16,669 nucleotides of DNA from Bacteroidales bacterium UBA4345 (GTDB lineage: Bacteria; Bacteroidota; Bacteroidia; Bacteroidales; Paludibacteraceae): NCBI GenBank assembly GCA_002396385.1, contig DGTD01000054.1:1-16669 (forward strand). The letters are read 5' to 3'. Within the stretch, counting starts at the first letter, position 1. Every line of letters begins with the position of its first letter. A program made the translations under genes and the position numbers. This document shows, in pieces, positions 7,241-16,409 of the stretch. The notes beneath the pieces were generated by a model that worked only from the letters and a program-made list of their open reading frames with translations, searched no databases and was not told where the DNA came from.

Positions 7241-7262
7241 CGCAACAAAAAAGAAAAGAAAT

Positions 7263-8471
7263 ATGTCATTAGACAAAGCGAACATACAGGCAAAGATAAA
7301 AGAAGGATTCTCGGGCATAGTGCAGATTTGGATAGACGAAGTGGCCCTATGTGTGAAAGATCCGGGCACGCTTATGTTCTTCATTATAGCCCCCCTCTTC
7401 TACCCTATCCTCTACTCGTACCTTTACAACAAAGAAGAGACGCCCGATGTGCCAGTTGTTGTCGTGGATCACGACAACAGCCAATTCAGCCGCGAGTTCA
7501 CCCGTATGGTAGACGCGACAAAAGAGGTGAAAGTAGCGGGAAAGTGCGTGAGTTTGGAAGAGGCAAGGAAAGCGATAGCCGAACGCGACGCATATGGCAT
7601 AATGGAAATACCGAAGGACTTCCACAAAGATATTGTAAGATCGAAACAGACCTGCGTCCACTTGTATTGCGACATGACCAGTCTGATGTACTACAAGTCA
7701 TTACTGCTTGGGGTAACTTCAACATCGCTCAAAACTAATGCCGACATACAGACCCAGACCGTAGCCGAGAAAACCGCACGAGAGCAAGAATTAACAGCCA
7801 CACCACTGAAGTATAACAACATAGCACTATTCAATACACAAAACGGCTATGCCAGCTACCTAGTGCCCGGCGTATTGGTGCTGATAGTTCAACAGATGTT
7901 GCTGTTGGGCGTCGGTATGGCAGCTGGAACCATGCGCGACAAGAACGGTAATAGACGCCTTATACCTGGACACGACTACTGCCGGGGCACGCTTCGCAAC
8001 ATATGCGGCAAAAGTGCCTGCTACACTATGATATGGCTGCTGGCCGCTATATTCCTGTTTATGGGAGTTCCCCATATATTCGGCCTGCCCCAACTGATGC
8101 GCTTTACCGACTCGCTATCGCTAATCGTACCCTATGTTCTAGCATGCGTATTCTTCGCTATGACCCTTTCGTTACTGATAAAGGAGCGTGAAGCCGCATT
8201 TGTGGTATTCGTATTCACCTCGGTAATATTCTTATTCGCCTCGGGTATGAGCTGGCCTTGGGCAGCTATGAGTACCGGATGGCAGACAATGGTAAAGATA
8301 CTTCCATCGACTTTCGGTATAAAGGGATTCCTAGCCCTCAATTCAACAGGCAGCAGTGTGGCCGACGCCAGTCCCTACATTATTGGACTGTGGATACAAA
8401 CAGGCATCTACTTCTGTACCACCTACATCCTATACCGGATAGAAGTGCGTAAAACATTCGCTTCGACCTAA
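7263..8471 (+). CDS. ABC-2 type transporter permease, second copy
   Basis: A 402-residue paralogue of the preceding permease. I chose the ATG at 7263 (MSLDKANIQA), 22 nt after the upstream stop; this matches the 22- and 19-nt gaps elsewhere in the operon. An ATG at 7215 would overlap the previous gene by 26 nt and add a basic, unlikely N terminus. Membrane helices are at about 36-54, 199-221, 250-269, 284-305, 311-330 and 372-391, with an extracytoplasmic domain at 55-198 that begins DVPVVVVDHDNSQFSREF. There is no ATP-binding motif. The cytosolic loop after helix 2 is basic (RDKNGNRRLIPGH), where ABC-2 proteins normally touch their ATPase, so a partner encoded elsewhere is plausible. Last gene of the operon, followed by a strong terminator. 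Confidence 0.88.
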   Translation: MSLDKANIQAKIKEGFSGIVQIWIDEVALCVKDPGTLMFFIIAPLFYPILYSYLYNKEETPDVPVVVVDHDNSQFSREFTRMVDATKEVKVAGKCVSLEEARKAIAERDAYGIMEIPKDFHKDIVRSKQTCVHLYCDMTSLMYYKSLLLGVTSTSLKTNADIQTQTVAEKTAREQELTATPLKYNNIALFNTQNGYASYLVPGVLVLIVQQMLLLGVGMAAGTMRDKNGNRRLIPGHDYCRGTLRNICGKSACYTMIWLLAAIFLFMGVPHIFGLPQLMRFTDSLSLIVPYVLACVFFAMTLSLLIKEREAAFVVFVFTSVIFLFASGMSWPWAAMSTGWQTMVKILPSTFGIKGFLALNSTGSSVADASPYIIGLWIQTGIYFCTTYILYRIEVRKTFAST

Positions 8472-8479
8472 TGACAACA

Positions 8480-8511
8480 AAGCGGGGGAAAAGACGACCC
8501 CGCTTTTTTTG
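8480..8511 (+). terminator. Terminator of the exporter operon
   Basis: AAGCGGGG (8480-8487) pairs with CCCCGCTT (8498-8505) around a loop of ten bases, with a T run to 8510. It lies 9 nt after the stop codon. Confidence 0.9.
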
Positions 8512-8545
8512 TATCCATAGCCAGGAAAAATAAGGCTTCATATTT

Positions 8546-8563
8546 AATAAATGATTACTTTTG
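8546..8563 (+). promoter_or_regulatory. Putative maf promoter, near-copy of the element at 10610
   Basis: AATAAATGATTACTTTTG ends in TACTTTTG, a full match to the -7 consensus TAnnTTTG. It differs at one base of 18 from the element at 10610-10627. The predicted start near 8570 lies downstream of the ATG at 8551 and upstream of the ATG at 8581, which favours the latter as the maf start. Confidence 0.5.
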
Positions 8564-8580
8564 GGGAAAGAAAAGAAACA

Positions 8581-9159
8581 ATGCTGGAACAATACCACAT
8601 AATACTCGCCTCAGGGTCTCCGAGAAGACAGGAATTACTTCGCGGCCTAGAGTTGGATTTTGACGTAATCATCAAAAAAGGAATTAGTGAAACGTATCCC
8701 GAGGAACTGCAAGGCGGAGAAATACCACTCTACATAGCCAAAGAGAAGGCGGCCGCCTATCTCGAAGACATGCAGGCAAACGACCTACTCATCACAGCCG
8801 ACACCATTGTATGGAAAGACGGCAAAGTGCTGGGCAAGCCCAAAACAGAAGAAGAAGCAAAGGCAATGATAAGCTTTTTAAGCGGCGGCACCCACCAAGT
8901 GTATACAGGTGTTTGCATACGCACGAAAGAGAAAGAAGACGCTTTTTTTGTGGAATCGACCGTAAAGTTTGCCAACCTTCCACACGAAGAAATAGAACAC
9001 TATGTGGGAAAATACAAACCCCTTGACAAAGCCGGGGCCTATGGCATCCAAGAATGGATAGGCTATGTTGGCATAGAACATATTGAGGGCAGTTACTACA
9101 ACATAATGGGTCTACCCGTACAAAAGTTGTGGCAACACTTGAAAGCATTCGACCAATAA
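8581..9159 (+). CDS. maf: Maf family nucleotide pyrophosphatase, probably dTTP/UTP type
   Basis: A 192-residue Maf protein from the ATG chosen here; an ATG at 8551 would add ten residues but falls inside a promoter-like element and ahead of the conserved N-terminal strand. Motifs: ILASGSPRRQELL at 8-20, ITADTIV at 71-77 with Asp74 as the likely catalytic base, GKPKTEEEAKAMISFLSGGTHQVYTG in the middle (substrate and metal site), and PLDKAGAYGIQ near 148-158. The PLDKAGAYGIQ form is typical of the YhdE-like group that hydrolyses dTTP, UTP and modified pyrimidine triphosphates to monophosphates, rather than the YceF group. Role: cytosolic pool cleaning, with a link to division arrest in B. subtilis Maf. 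It stands alone after the exporter terminator; the DUF4105 gene follows after 120 nt. Confidence 0.93.
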   Translation: MLEQYHIILASGSPRRQELLRGLELDFDVIIKKGISETYPEELQGGEIPLYIAKEKAAAYLEDMQANDLLITADTIVWKDGKVLGKPKTEEEAKAMISFLSGGTHQVYTGVCIRTKEKEDAFFVESTVKFANLPHEEIEHYVGKYKPLDKAGAYGIQEWIGYVGIEHIEGSYYNIMGLPVQKLWQHLKAFDQ

Positions 9160-9279
9160 AATTACAATTGTATCGTGCCTCAAATACGGCAAACCAACGA
9201 CACCGGGACCCAAAGGACCTCCATAAACAGGTACATTCGTAGATAGTTCAGAAAAGCAAAAACCAGAAAAATCGGGGAA

Positions 9280-10581
9280 ATGACAAAAAGACTCATAACA
9301 ATACTACTCACATTATTTACCTCCATAAGTGCCTACGGACAAGAGGACCCATTGGCAATACCCATTTCGGAAGAAGCGACAATCAGCCTTCTAACCAGCG
9401 GACCGAGCAAAATGGCCATATTCACAGCATGGGGCCACACAGCCATCAGGGTAAAAGACCCCCAAACAGGTTTAGACATTATATACAACTACGGAATATT
9501 CTCGTTCGGCAAGCCCCTATCGTTTGTAAGCCGTTTCGTGAGCGGGCAAACCGACTACAGGCTAGGCCGTTCGAGTATGCGCCGTTCGATAGAGGAAACC
9601 ATCGAAAAGAACGCCGACTATTACGAACAAGAACTGAACCTGACACAGCAAGAGAAAGAAAAGCTTTATAACGCACTGATAGAGAACTACCGTCCGGAAA
9701 ACAGGGTATACCGTTACAAATACTTCAGCGACAACTGTGCCACCAGGCCAAGAACGCTAATCAGGGAATGCATAAACGGCAAACTAGTATATGCCAGGGG
9801 AGGCGAGAAAGGGTACACCTACTCGAGACTGTTCAAAAAGAGAAACGGAACGAACAAGAGCTACCGTGACCTCATCTACGAGATACTGCCCACCTCGCCA
9901 TGGTACCGTTTCGGCATAGACATGTGCCTGGGCCAACCCACAGACAAGCCAATAACAGAGTGGGACGAGCTATTCCTACCCATGTTTTTGAAAGAAGAGT
10001 TGGGACTATTATCGATACAGAAAGGCAACCAAATGCGTCCCTTAGTAAAACGCACCCACCAACTACTGGAAAAACAGAAAATAGAAAAGAAAACAGAATG
10101 GACAAACGTGCTAAACCCACTAGTGGTATTCTGGACAGGCTTCTTATTTGCATTGTTGCACGTGCTATTCCACATAGCGACAGGCAAAGATGACCGTTGG
10201 GCCTATCTGCTGTTTTTCACGCTGACCGGATTGTTTGGCATCGTAATTTTCTATGTAAGCTGCCTGTCGGTACATGAATTTGTAAGTCCGAACCTCAACC
10301 TGCTATGGATGAACCCGCTATTATTTGTAATAGGCATTCTAACCTACGTAAAGAGAGCCAAAAAGTTAGAGAACACACTTATGATGATATCAGGGGCAGG
10401 CTGTGTGCTGGCCATTATATACTTTATATTAAGCAAATCGCTAGCAACGGTCTGTAGTGGTCTACAACAATACAACACAGCAGCCCTACCCGCCATACTG
10501 ATAGAGTTATCACTAATAGTATCGTGGATATGGCGATACAAGAGCAAGTGCAAGAAGGCCGAAAAAAGAAAAAGCGAATAA
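9280..10581 (+). CDS. DUF4105 (Lnb N-terminal periplasmic domain) membrane protein
   Basis: A 433-residue protein. A signal peptide at 1-20 (ISAYG|Q) is followed by a periplasmic domain at about 21-275 and five membrane helices at about 278-300, 308-330, 339-357, 367-386 and 403-420, ending in a basic cytosolic tail. The soluble part has the DUF4105 signature: TAWGHTAIRV at 49-58 with His53, YNYGIFSF at 69-76, KYFSDNCATRPR at 147-158 with Asn152-Cys153, and a DELFLPMFLKEEL segment near 229-241. The His and the Asn-Cys pair recall permuted NlpC/P60-LRAT-type thiol enzymes, so a hydrolase or acyltransferase is possible; that is inference. The family name comes from a domain in Bifidobacterium lacto-N-biosidase loci, which does not fix the function. 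The gap of 120 nt after maf has no clear promoter, so read-through from maf is possible. Confidence 0.85.
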   Translation: MTKRLITILLTLFTSISAYGQEDPLAIPISEEATISLLTSGPSKMAIFTAWGHTAIRVKDPQTGLDIIYNYGIFSFGKPLSFVSRFVSGQTDYRLGRSSMRRSIEETIEKNADYYEQELNLTQQEKEKLYNALIENYRPENRVYRYKYFSDNCATRPRTLIRECINGKLVYARGGEKGYTYSRLFKKRNGTNKSYRDLIYEILPTSPWYRFGIDMCLGQPTDKPITEWDELFLPMFLKEELGLLSIQKGNQMRPLVKRTHQLLEKQKIEKKTEWTNVLNPLVVFWTGFLFALLHVLFHIATGKDDRWAYLLFFTLTGLFGIVIFYVSCLSVHEFVSPNLNLLWMNPLLFVIGILTYVKRAKKLENTLMMISGAGCVLAIIYFILSKSLATVCSGLQQYNTAALPAILIELSLIVSWIWRYKSKCKKAEKRKSE

Positions 10582-10609
10582 AAAATCGGGCAACTTATAC
10601 TTAAAAGAA

Positions 10610-10627
10610 AATAAATGATTATTTTTG
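10610..10627 (+). promoter_or_regulatory. Putative promoter of the small lipoprotein pair
   Basis: AATAAATGATTATTTTTG ends in TATTTTTG, a full match to the -7 consensus TAnnTTTG. It differs at one base of 18 from the element before maf. No clear -33 TTTG is seen. The predicted start near 10634 leaves a leader of about 31 nt before the first lipoprotein. Confidence 0.5.
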
Positions 10628-10664
10628 TGGTAACAAAACGCGAATAAAATTAAACTTATATACG

Positions 10665-10808
10665 ATGAAAGCCATAAAACTTACTATTGTAGTAGCTCTC
10701 GCAGCCGCTTTATTTAGTGCATGCAAGTCTTCAACCTGTCCTGGTTATGGAGGCACACAGCGCAACTATGGAGAAGTTATCAACGTAGAAAACGTAGATA
10801 AAGTATAA
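10665..10808 (+). CDS. Small lipoprotein, 47 residues
   Basis: A short gene with a clear lipoprotein signal: MKAIKL, a hydrophobic Ala/Val/Leu core, then LFSAC with the lipid-attachment Cys at residue 20. Phe at -3 is less common than Leu or Val but tolerated. The mature peptide is only 28 residues: CKSSTCPGYGGTQRN, then an acidic tail (GEVINVENVDKV). A second Cys lies at 25 in a CPGYG motif; similar 'C-P-x-Y-G' small lipoproteins occur widely in Bacteroidetes, with no assigned function. It starts 83 nt after the DUF4105 gene behind its own promoter-like box, and ends 7 nt before a second small lipoprotein gene. No SD is seen, as expected for this phylum. Coding is supported by the lipobox, the A-rich start context and the paired arrangement, not by homology I can name. 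Confidence 0.75.
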   Translation: MKAIKLTIVVALAAALFSACKSSTCPGYGGTQRNYGEVINVENVDKV

Positions 10809-10815
10809 TAACCAG

Positions 10816-10950
10816 ATGAAGAAAGCGGTAAAAATAATTCTATTGGCATTAACAGTAATAACAGTTTCAGGATGCAAGTCATCGTGCGACTGCTTTAAGC
10901 ATAGTTATGGCCATAACAGTTCTGCGCAACAGAACGTGAATAACGCATAG
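10816..10950 (+). CDS. Small Cys-rich lipoprotein, 44 residues
   Basis: The second of two tandem small lipoprotein genes. MKKAVK is followed by a hydrophobic core and VSGC, a textbook lipobox with the acylated Cys at residue 20, the same position as in its neighbour. The mature peptide of 25 residues reads CKSSCDCFKHSYGHNS and then QQNVNNA. It has three Cys within seven residues (20, 24, 26) and two His, so metal binding or disulphide formation is conceivable. Both peptides begin CKSS after cleavage and end in an Asn/Val-rich tail, which suggests duplication and divergence. It starts 7 nt after its neighbour, so one transcript is likely. The next gene, gapA, begins 72 nt further with no promoter box that I can see. 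Confidence 0.75.
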   Translation: MKKAVKIILLALTVITVSGCKSSCDCFKHSYGHNSSAQQNVNNA

Positions 10951-12060
<1,110 letters not shown>

Positions 12061-12086
12061 TTTTAACTGAATAAGCCAAAAAAACG

Positions 12087-12116
12087 GGAGCATCTGAAAA
12101 AGATGCTCCTTTTTTT
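12087..12116 (+). terminator. gapA terminator
   Basis: GGAGCATCT (12087-12095), a GAAAA loop, then AGATGCTCC (12101-12109), followed by seven T. A perfect 9-bp stem. Confidence 0.95.
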
Positions 12117-12148
12117 CGTCCCATTCAATTCCGTTTATTCAAAAATTA

Positions 12149-12179
12149 TTGGATAATTTGTTCAAAGACAATATATTTG
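12149..12179 (+). promoter_or_regulatory. Promoter of the rhodanese gene
   Basis: TATATTTG at 12172-12179 matches the -7 consensus in full. TTG at 12149-12151 lies exactly 20 nt upstream, the same spacing as in the tRNA and purL promoters. The predicted start near 12186 gives a leader of about 22 nt. Confidence 0.6.
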
Positions 12180-12207
12180 AGGGAATAATAAAACTAACAT
12201 TGTAACC

Positions 12208-12591
12208 ATGAAAAAGACATTTACAATTCTTATAACATTGTTATTAGGAATAGCATCAGCAAATGCGCAAAAAAACTATAGAGACTTAGACGCACCAGGC
12301 TTCGAGCAACTGATTGCATCGGACACTATTATATTGGTTGATTGTAGGACAAAAGCCGAATTTAAAGAGGGGCACATAAAAGGCGCTGTTCTGCTCGATT
12401 TCAAAGACCCCGACCATGTAGCAAAAGCTGTAGACCTTCTGAACAAGAACAAACACGTGGCAATATACTGCCGAAGTGGCAGAAGGAGTTCGGCATTCGC
12501 CTACCAACTCGCAAACGAAGGCTACAAAGTGACGAACCTTTACGGAGGCATCTTGCAGTGGCAATCGCAGGGTAAGGCATTAGAGCGGTAA
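12208..12591 (+). CDS. Exported single-domain rhodanese-like protein
   Basis: A 127-residue protein with a signal peptide at 1-20 (ASANA|Q), so it acts in the periplasm or outside. The remainder is one complete rhodanese domain: LVDCRTKAEFKEGHIKGAVLLD at about 43-64, the active-site loop CRSGRRSS at 88-95 with Cys88 as the expected persulfide-carrying residue, and NLYGGILQW at 110-118. The six-residue active loop starting with Cys fits an active sulfurtransferase rather than a phosphatase-like or inactive member. Substrate and sulfur donor cannot be told. It has its own promoter, lies between the gapA terminator and the purL promoter, and is probably monocistronic; there is no clear terminator before purL. 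Confidence 0.92.
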   Translation: MKKTFTILITLLLGIASANAQKNYRDLDAPGFEQLIASDTIILVDCRTKAEFKEGHIKGAVLLDFKDPDHVAKAVDLLNKNKHVAIYCRSGRRSSAFAYQLANEGYKVTNLYGGILQWQSQGKALER

Positions 12592-12606
12592 AGCGGGATG
12601 CAAATA

Positions 12607-12638
12607 TTTGTTTCCATGTCGCATCTTTCGTAAATTTG
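12607..12638 (+). promoter_or_regulatory. purL promoter
   Basis: TTTG at 12607-12610, a 20-nt spacer and TAAATTTG at 12631-12638: both boxes match the Bacteroidetes consensus in full. The start near 12645 gives a leader of about 43 nt. A short hairpin, TCCTG-ACA-CAGGA at 12652-12664, lies in the leader, followed by an AACAAACAAAC stretch before the ATG. No purine riboswitch is visible. Confidence 0.75.
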
Positions 12639-12687
12639 CAAATTAAAAAAATCCTGACACAGGAAATAACAAACAAACAACCATTTT

Positions 12688-15600
12688 ATGATTTCATTCT
12701 TCCAGAAAGAAAATGCCACGGTTCTTGCAGTAGGCACAACCAAGGCATTGAGTGCAGAAGACATCGAGAAGCTCACCTGGTTATTCAGTGGTGCTAAATA
12801 CACTGAAGCCAAAGAAATGCAAGGCTGGTATATAGGGCCACGCCGGGAAATGATCACCCCATGGAGTACAAACGCTGTTGAAATTACCCAAAACATGGGT
12901 ATAGAAGGCATTTTACGTATTGAAGAATACTTTGCAGCGAAAGGCTCGGACAGCGCCCACGACAAGATGCTGCAAAGAATCTACAATGGATTGGACCAAA
13001 GCATATTCACGATAGACAAGCAGCCCGACGCCATTGTCTACATTGACGACATCGAGGCCTACAACCAAAGCGAAGGTTTGGCATTGAGCCCCGCAGAAAT
13101 TGAATATTTAAAGAGCATAGAAGAGAAGTTGGGCCGAAAGCTGACCGACAGCGAGGTTTTCGGTTTCAGCCAAGTCAATTCAGAACACTGCCGCCACAAG
13201 ATTTTCGGCGGCGAGTTCATCATTGACGGAGTCAAGAAAGAGAGTTCACTGTTCAGTCTGATCAAAAAGACATCAAAAGAGAACCCTAACGACCTGGTAT
13301 CGGCCTACACCGACAATGTAGCCTTCAAGACGGGTCCGGTAATTGAGCAGTTTGCCCCAGCAAGTGGCGACAAACCAGACTTTTTCGAAGTTAAAAATAT
13401 AGAATCGGTCATATCGCTGAAGGCGGAAACCCACAACTTCCCAACCACAGTGGAGCCGTTCAACGGAGCAGCCACCGGAACCGGAGGAGAAATCAGAGAC
13501 CGTTTGGGCGGAGGGAAAGCCAGTCTTCCAATAGCAGGAACAGCCGTATACATGACCTCGTATCCGCGCACAGTAGGCGGCCGCGTATGGGAACAGAACA
13601 TGGAAGAGCGCAAATGGCTGTACCAGACTCCAGAAGAAATCCTCATCAAGGCATCGAACGGAGCAAGCGACTTCGGCAACAAGTTCGGCCAACCAATTAT
13701 CTGTGGCTCCCTGCTTACATTTGAGCACCAGGAGAATTCACAGAAATTCGCCTACGACAAGGTTATAATGCTGGCCGGCGGAGTTGGTTTTGCCAACAAA
13801 CGCGACGCAATGAAGGGCGAAGCACAGCCAGGCGAGAAAGTGGTAGTAAGCGGTGGCGACAACTACCGCATCGGCATGGGTGGTGGTGCAGTCAGCTCTG
13901 TAAACACCGGCCAATATGCCAATGCTATTGAGTTGAACGCCGTACAGCGTGCCAACCCAGAAATGCAGAAGCGTGTGGCCAACGTCATCAGAACACTGGC
14001 AGAAAGCGACAACAACCCAATCATCTCTATTCACGACCACGGAGCAGGCGGACACTTGAACTGCCTGTCGGAACTGGTAGAGACCACTGGCGGCAAGATA
14101 GATATGGATGCCCTACCTATAGGCGACCCTACCCTATCGGCAAAAGAGATTATCGGCAACGAAAGCCAGGAAAGAATGGGCTTCCTCCTCCAAGAGAAGG
14201 ACATTGACCTGGTTAAAAAGATAGCAGACCGCGAACGCGCCCCAATGTATGTGGTTGGCGAGACAACTGGCGACCACCAGTTTGTATTCGAACGCAAAAA
14301 CGGTGAAAAACCAATCGACCTCCAGATGCAGGATATGATTGGCCGTCCGCCTCACACTGTCATCACCGACAAGACTGTAAAAACAACTTATAGTGACATC
14401 CAGACCAACGACAGCAAAATAGAGGAATACCTCAACAATGTGCTCCAGTTGGAAGCGGTTGCCTGCAAAGACTGGTTGACAAACAAGGTAGACCGTTCAG
14501 TAACGGGTAAGATTGCCAAGCAGCAGTGTGCAGGTGAAATACAGTTGCCACTGAACGACTTGGGTGCAGTAGCACTCGACTTCAGAGGCAAGAAAGGTAT
14601 TGCCACCTCACTCGGCCATGCACCGCTAGTGGCCATGGTAGACCCAGCCGCAGGCTCGGTAATGAGTATAGCAGAAGCGCTTACCAACATTGTGTGGGCA
14701 CCACTTGAAGAAGGCCTTGAAAGCATCTCACTGAGTGCCAACTGGATGTGGCCATGCAAGAACGAAGGCGAAGACGCCCGACTTTATGAGGCCGTAGAAG
14801 CCTGCAGTGATTTTGCTATTGATCTGGGCATCAACATTCCAACAGGAAAAGACTCGCTCTCGATGACCCAGAAATACGGAGAAGACAAAGTGTTAGCCCC
14901 AGGCACCGTCATCATCACCGCTGCCGGCCAGGTAAGCGACGTACGCAACATTGTCAGTCCAGTTATCGTACCCGACAGCAACACCACCCTCTACCACGTC
15001 GACTTCTCGTTCGACGCATTGAAACTCGGTGGAAGCGCATTGGCGCAATCGTTAGGCAAGATTGGTTCTGAGGTTCCAACTGTAAAGAATCCGGAATACT
15101 TCCAAGACGCCTTCAACACCATTCAAGAGATGATAAAGGAAGGTCTCATCCTTGCCGGTCACGACATCAGCGCCGGAGGTATGATAGTCACCCTGCTTGA
15201 AATGTGTTTCGGAAATACGAACGGAGGTTTGAACATCCAGCTGAAAGATGTACCAGAGCCAGAGTTGGCTAAAATCCTGTTCGCAGAAAACCCAGGTGTG
15301 ATTATCCAGGTAAAAGACTGCGCACTAGTAGAAAAGACGCTTCAAACTGCAGGCATCGGATTTGCCAAACTCGGTAAACCAATTGTAGACCGCGAGCTCC
15401 GCATCGCCAAAGACGACAAGCACCTCACATTCCACATCGACTCGTTACGCGACACCTGGTTCAAGTCGTCTTATTTGCTCGACAGAAAACAGAGCGGAGA
15501 AGAATGTGCCAAAGAGCGCTTTGAAAACTACAAGAGCCAACCGCTCATCTACCACTTCAACGACAGTTTCAGTGGAAAACTCAGCAAGTTGGGATTGAAC

Positions 15601-16383
15601 GCTGACCGCAAGACCCGTTCGGGCATCAAGGCAGCCATCATCCGCGACAAAGGAACAAACGGAGAACGCGAAATGGCCTACACCATGTGGTTGGCCGGTT
15701 TCGATGTGAAAGACGTACATATGACCGACTTGGCCACAGGCCGCGAGACCCTCGACGACGTGAACTTCATCGTCTTCTGCGGTGGATTCTCGAACAGCGA
15801 CGTATTGGGTTCGGCAAAGGGTTGGGCAGGCGGCTTCCTTTACAACGAGAAAGCGAAAGCAGCCCTCGACCGCTTCTACTCACGCCCAGACACCCTCAGC
15901 CTCGGTATCTGTAACGGTTGCCAGCTGATGGTAGAATTGGGTCTGATTTACCCAGAAGACGCAGTTAAGCCAAAGATGCTCCACAACAACTCGCACAAGT
16001 TCGAGTCAACCTTCGTTGGTCTGACCATACCAGAGAACGACAGTGTGATGTTGAAGAGCCTGAGCGGCACCAAACTAGGTGTATGGGTAGCCCACGGAGA
16101 AGGAAAATTCTGGTTTCCAGAAAACGACGAGAGCAAGTACAAGGTGGTAGCCAAGTTCAATTACGACAGCTATCCAGCCAATCCGAACGGCTCAATGTTC
16201 TCGACAGCTGCAATCGCCAGCCGCGACGGCCGTCATTTGGCAATGATGCCTCACCCAGAACGTGCCATCTTCCCTTGGCAGTGCGCCTACTACCCAGTAG
16301 ACCGTGTACACGAAGACGAGGTTACACCATGGATTGAAGCGTTTGTAAACGCCAAGAACTGGATTAAAGAACACAAGAAATAA
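12688..16383 (+). CDS. purL: Phosphoribosylformylglycinamidine synthase, single-chain type
   Basis: A 1231-residue large PurL that converts FGAR, glutamine and ATP to FGAM in step four of purine synthesis. Domain order: PurS-like N-terminal part (about 1-150), linker with SEVFGFSQVNSEHCRHKIF (about 150-215), first AIRS-type synthase half containing ETHNFPT at 247-253, GGXXS-type loops and HDHGAGGH at 449-456, a second half with DPAAGSVMSIAEALTN (about 649-664) and GHDISAGGM near 825, and the class I glutamine amidotransferase domain from about 982. In the last, Cys1075 of LGICNGCQ is the nucleophile and His1189 and Glu1191 of HPER complete the triad. The length suits the Gammaproteobacteria/Bacteroidetes type (about 1230-1300), so no separate PurQ or PurS is needed. 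No other pur gene is nearby; it has its own promoter and terminator. Confidence 0.98.
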   Translation: MISFFQKENATVLAVGTTKALSAEDIEKLTWLFSGAKYTEAKEMQGWYIGPRREMITPWSTNAVEITQNMGIEGILRIEEYFAAKGSDSAHDKMLQRIYNGLDQSIFTIDKQPDAIVYIDDIEAYNQSEGLALSPAEIEYLKSIEEKLGRKLTDSEVFGFSQVNSEHCRHKIFGGEFIIDGVKKESSLFSLIKKTSKENPNDLVSAYTDNVAFKTGPVIEQFAPASGDKPDFFEVKNIESVISLKAETHNFPTTVEPFNGAATGTGGEIRDRLGGGKASLPIAGTAVYMTSYPRTVGGRVWEQNMEERKWLYQTPEEILIKASNGASDFGNKFGQPIICGSLLTFEHQENSQKFAYDKVIMLAGGVGFANKRDAMKGEAQPGEKVVVSGGDNYRIGMGGGAVSSVNTGQYANAIELNAVQRANPEMQKRVANVIRTLAESDNNPIISIHDHGAGGHLNCLSELVETTGGKIDMDALPIGDPTLSAKEIIGNESQERMGFLLQEKDIDLVKKIADRERAPMYVVGETTGDHQFVFERKNGEKPIDLQMQDMIGRPPHTVITDKTVKTTYSDIQTNDSKIEEYLNNVLQLEAVACKDWLTNKVDRSVTGKIAKQQCAGEIQLPLNDLGAVALDFRGKKGIATSLGHAPLVAMVDPAAGSVMSIAEALTNIVWAPLEEGLESISLSANWMWPCKNEGEDARLYEAVEACSDFAIDLGINIPTGKDSLSMTQKYGEDKVLAPGTVIITAAGQVSDVRNIVSPVIVPDSNTTLYHVDFSFDALKLGGSALAQSLGKIGSEVPTVKNPEYFQDAFNTIQEMIKEGLILAGHDISAGGMIVTLLEMCFGNTNGGLNIQLKDVPEPELAKILFAENPGVIIQVKDCALVEKTLQTAGIGFAKLGKPIVDRELRIAKDDKHLTFHIDSLRDTWFKSSYLLDRKQSGEECAKERFENYKSQPLIYHFNDSFSGKLSKLGLNADRKTRSGIKAAIIRDKGTNGEREMAYTMWLAGFDVKDVHMTDLATGRETLDDVNFIVFCGGFSNSDVLGSAKGWAGGFLYNEKAKAALDRFYSRPDTLSLGICNGCQLMVELGLIYPEDAVKPKMLHNNSHKFESTFVGLTIPENDSVMLKSLSGTKLGVWVAHGEGKFWFPENDESKYKVVAKFNYDSYPANPNGSMFSTAAIASRDGRHLAMMPHPERAIFPWQCAYYPVDRVHEDEVTPWIEAFVNAKNWIKEHKK

Positions 16384-16409
16384 AACACACCTCAAATAAG
16401 GAGAAAAGG

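Noticed and set aside
7215..7262. Upstream ATG for the second permease
   Set aside because: It would overlap the preceding gene by 26 nt and add a basic, unconserved tail; the ATG at 7263 matches operon spacing.
8551..8580. Upstream ATG for maf
   Set aside because: It lies inside the promoter-like element at 8546-8563 and before the predicted transcription start; the Maf family begins close to the ATG at 8581.
13738..14055. Several minus-strand frames opposite purL
   Set aside because: purL is intact and conserved over its full length; the opposite frames show no domains and only reflect its codon pattern.
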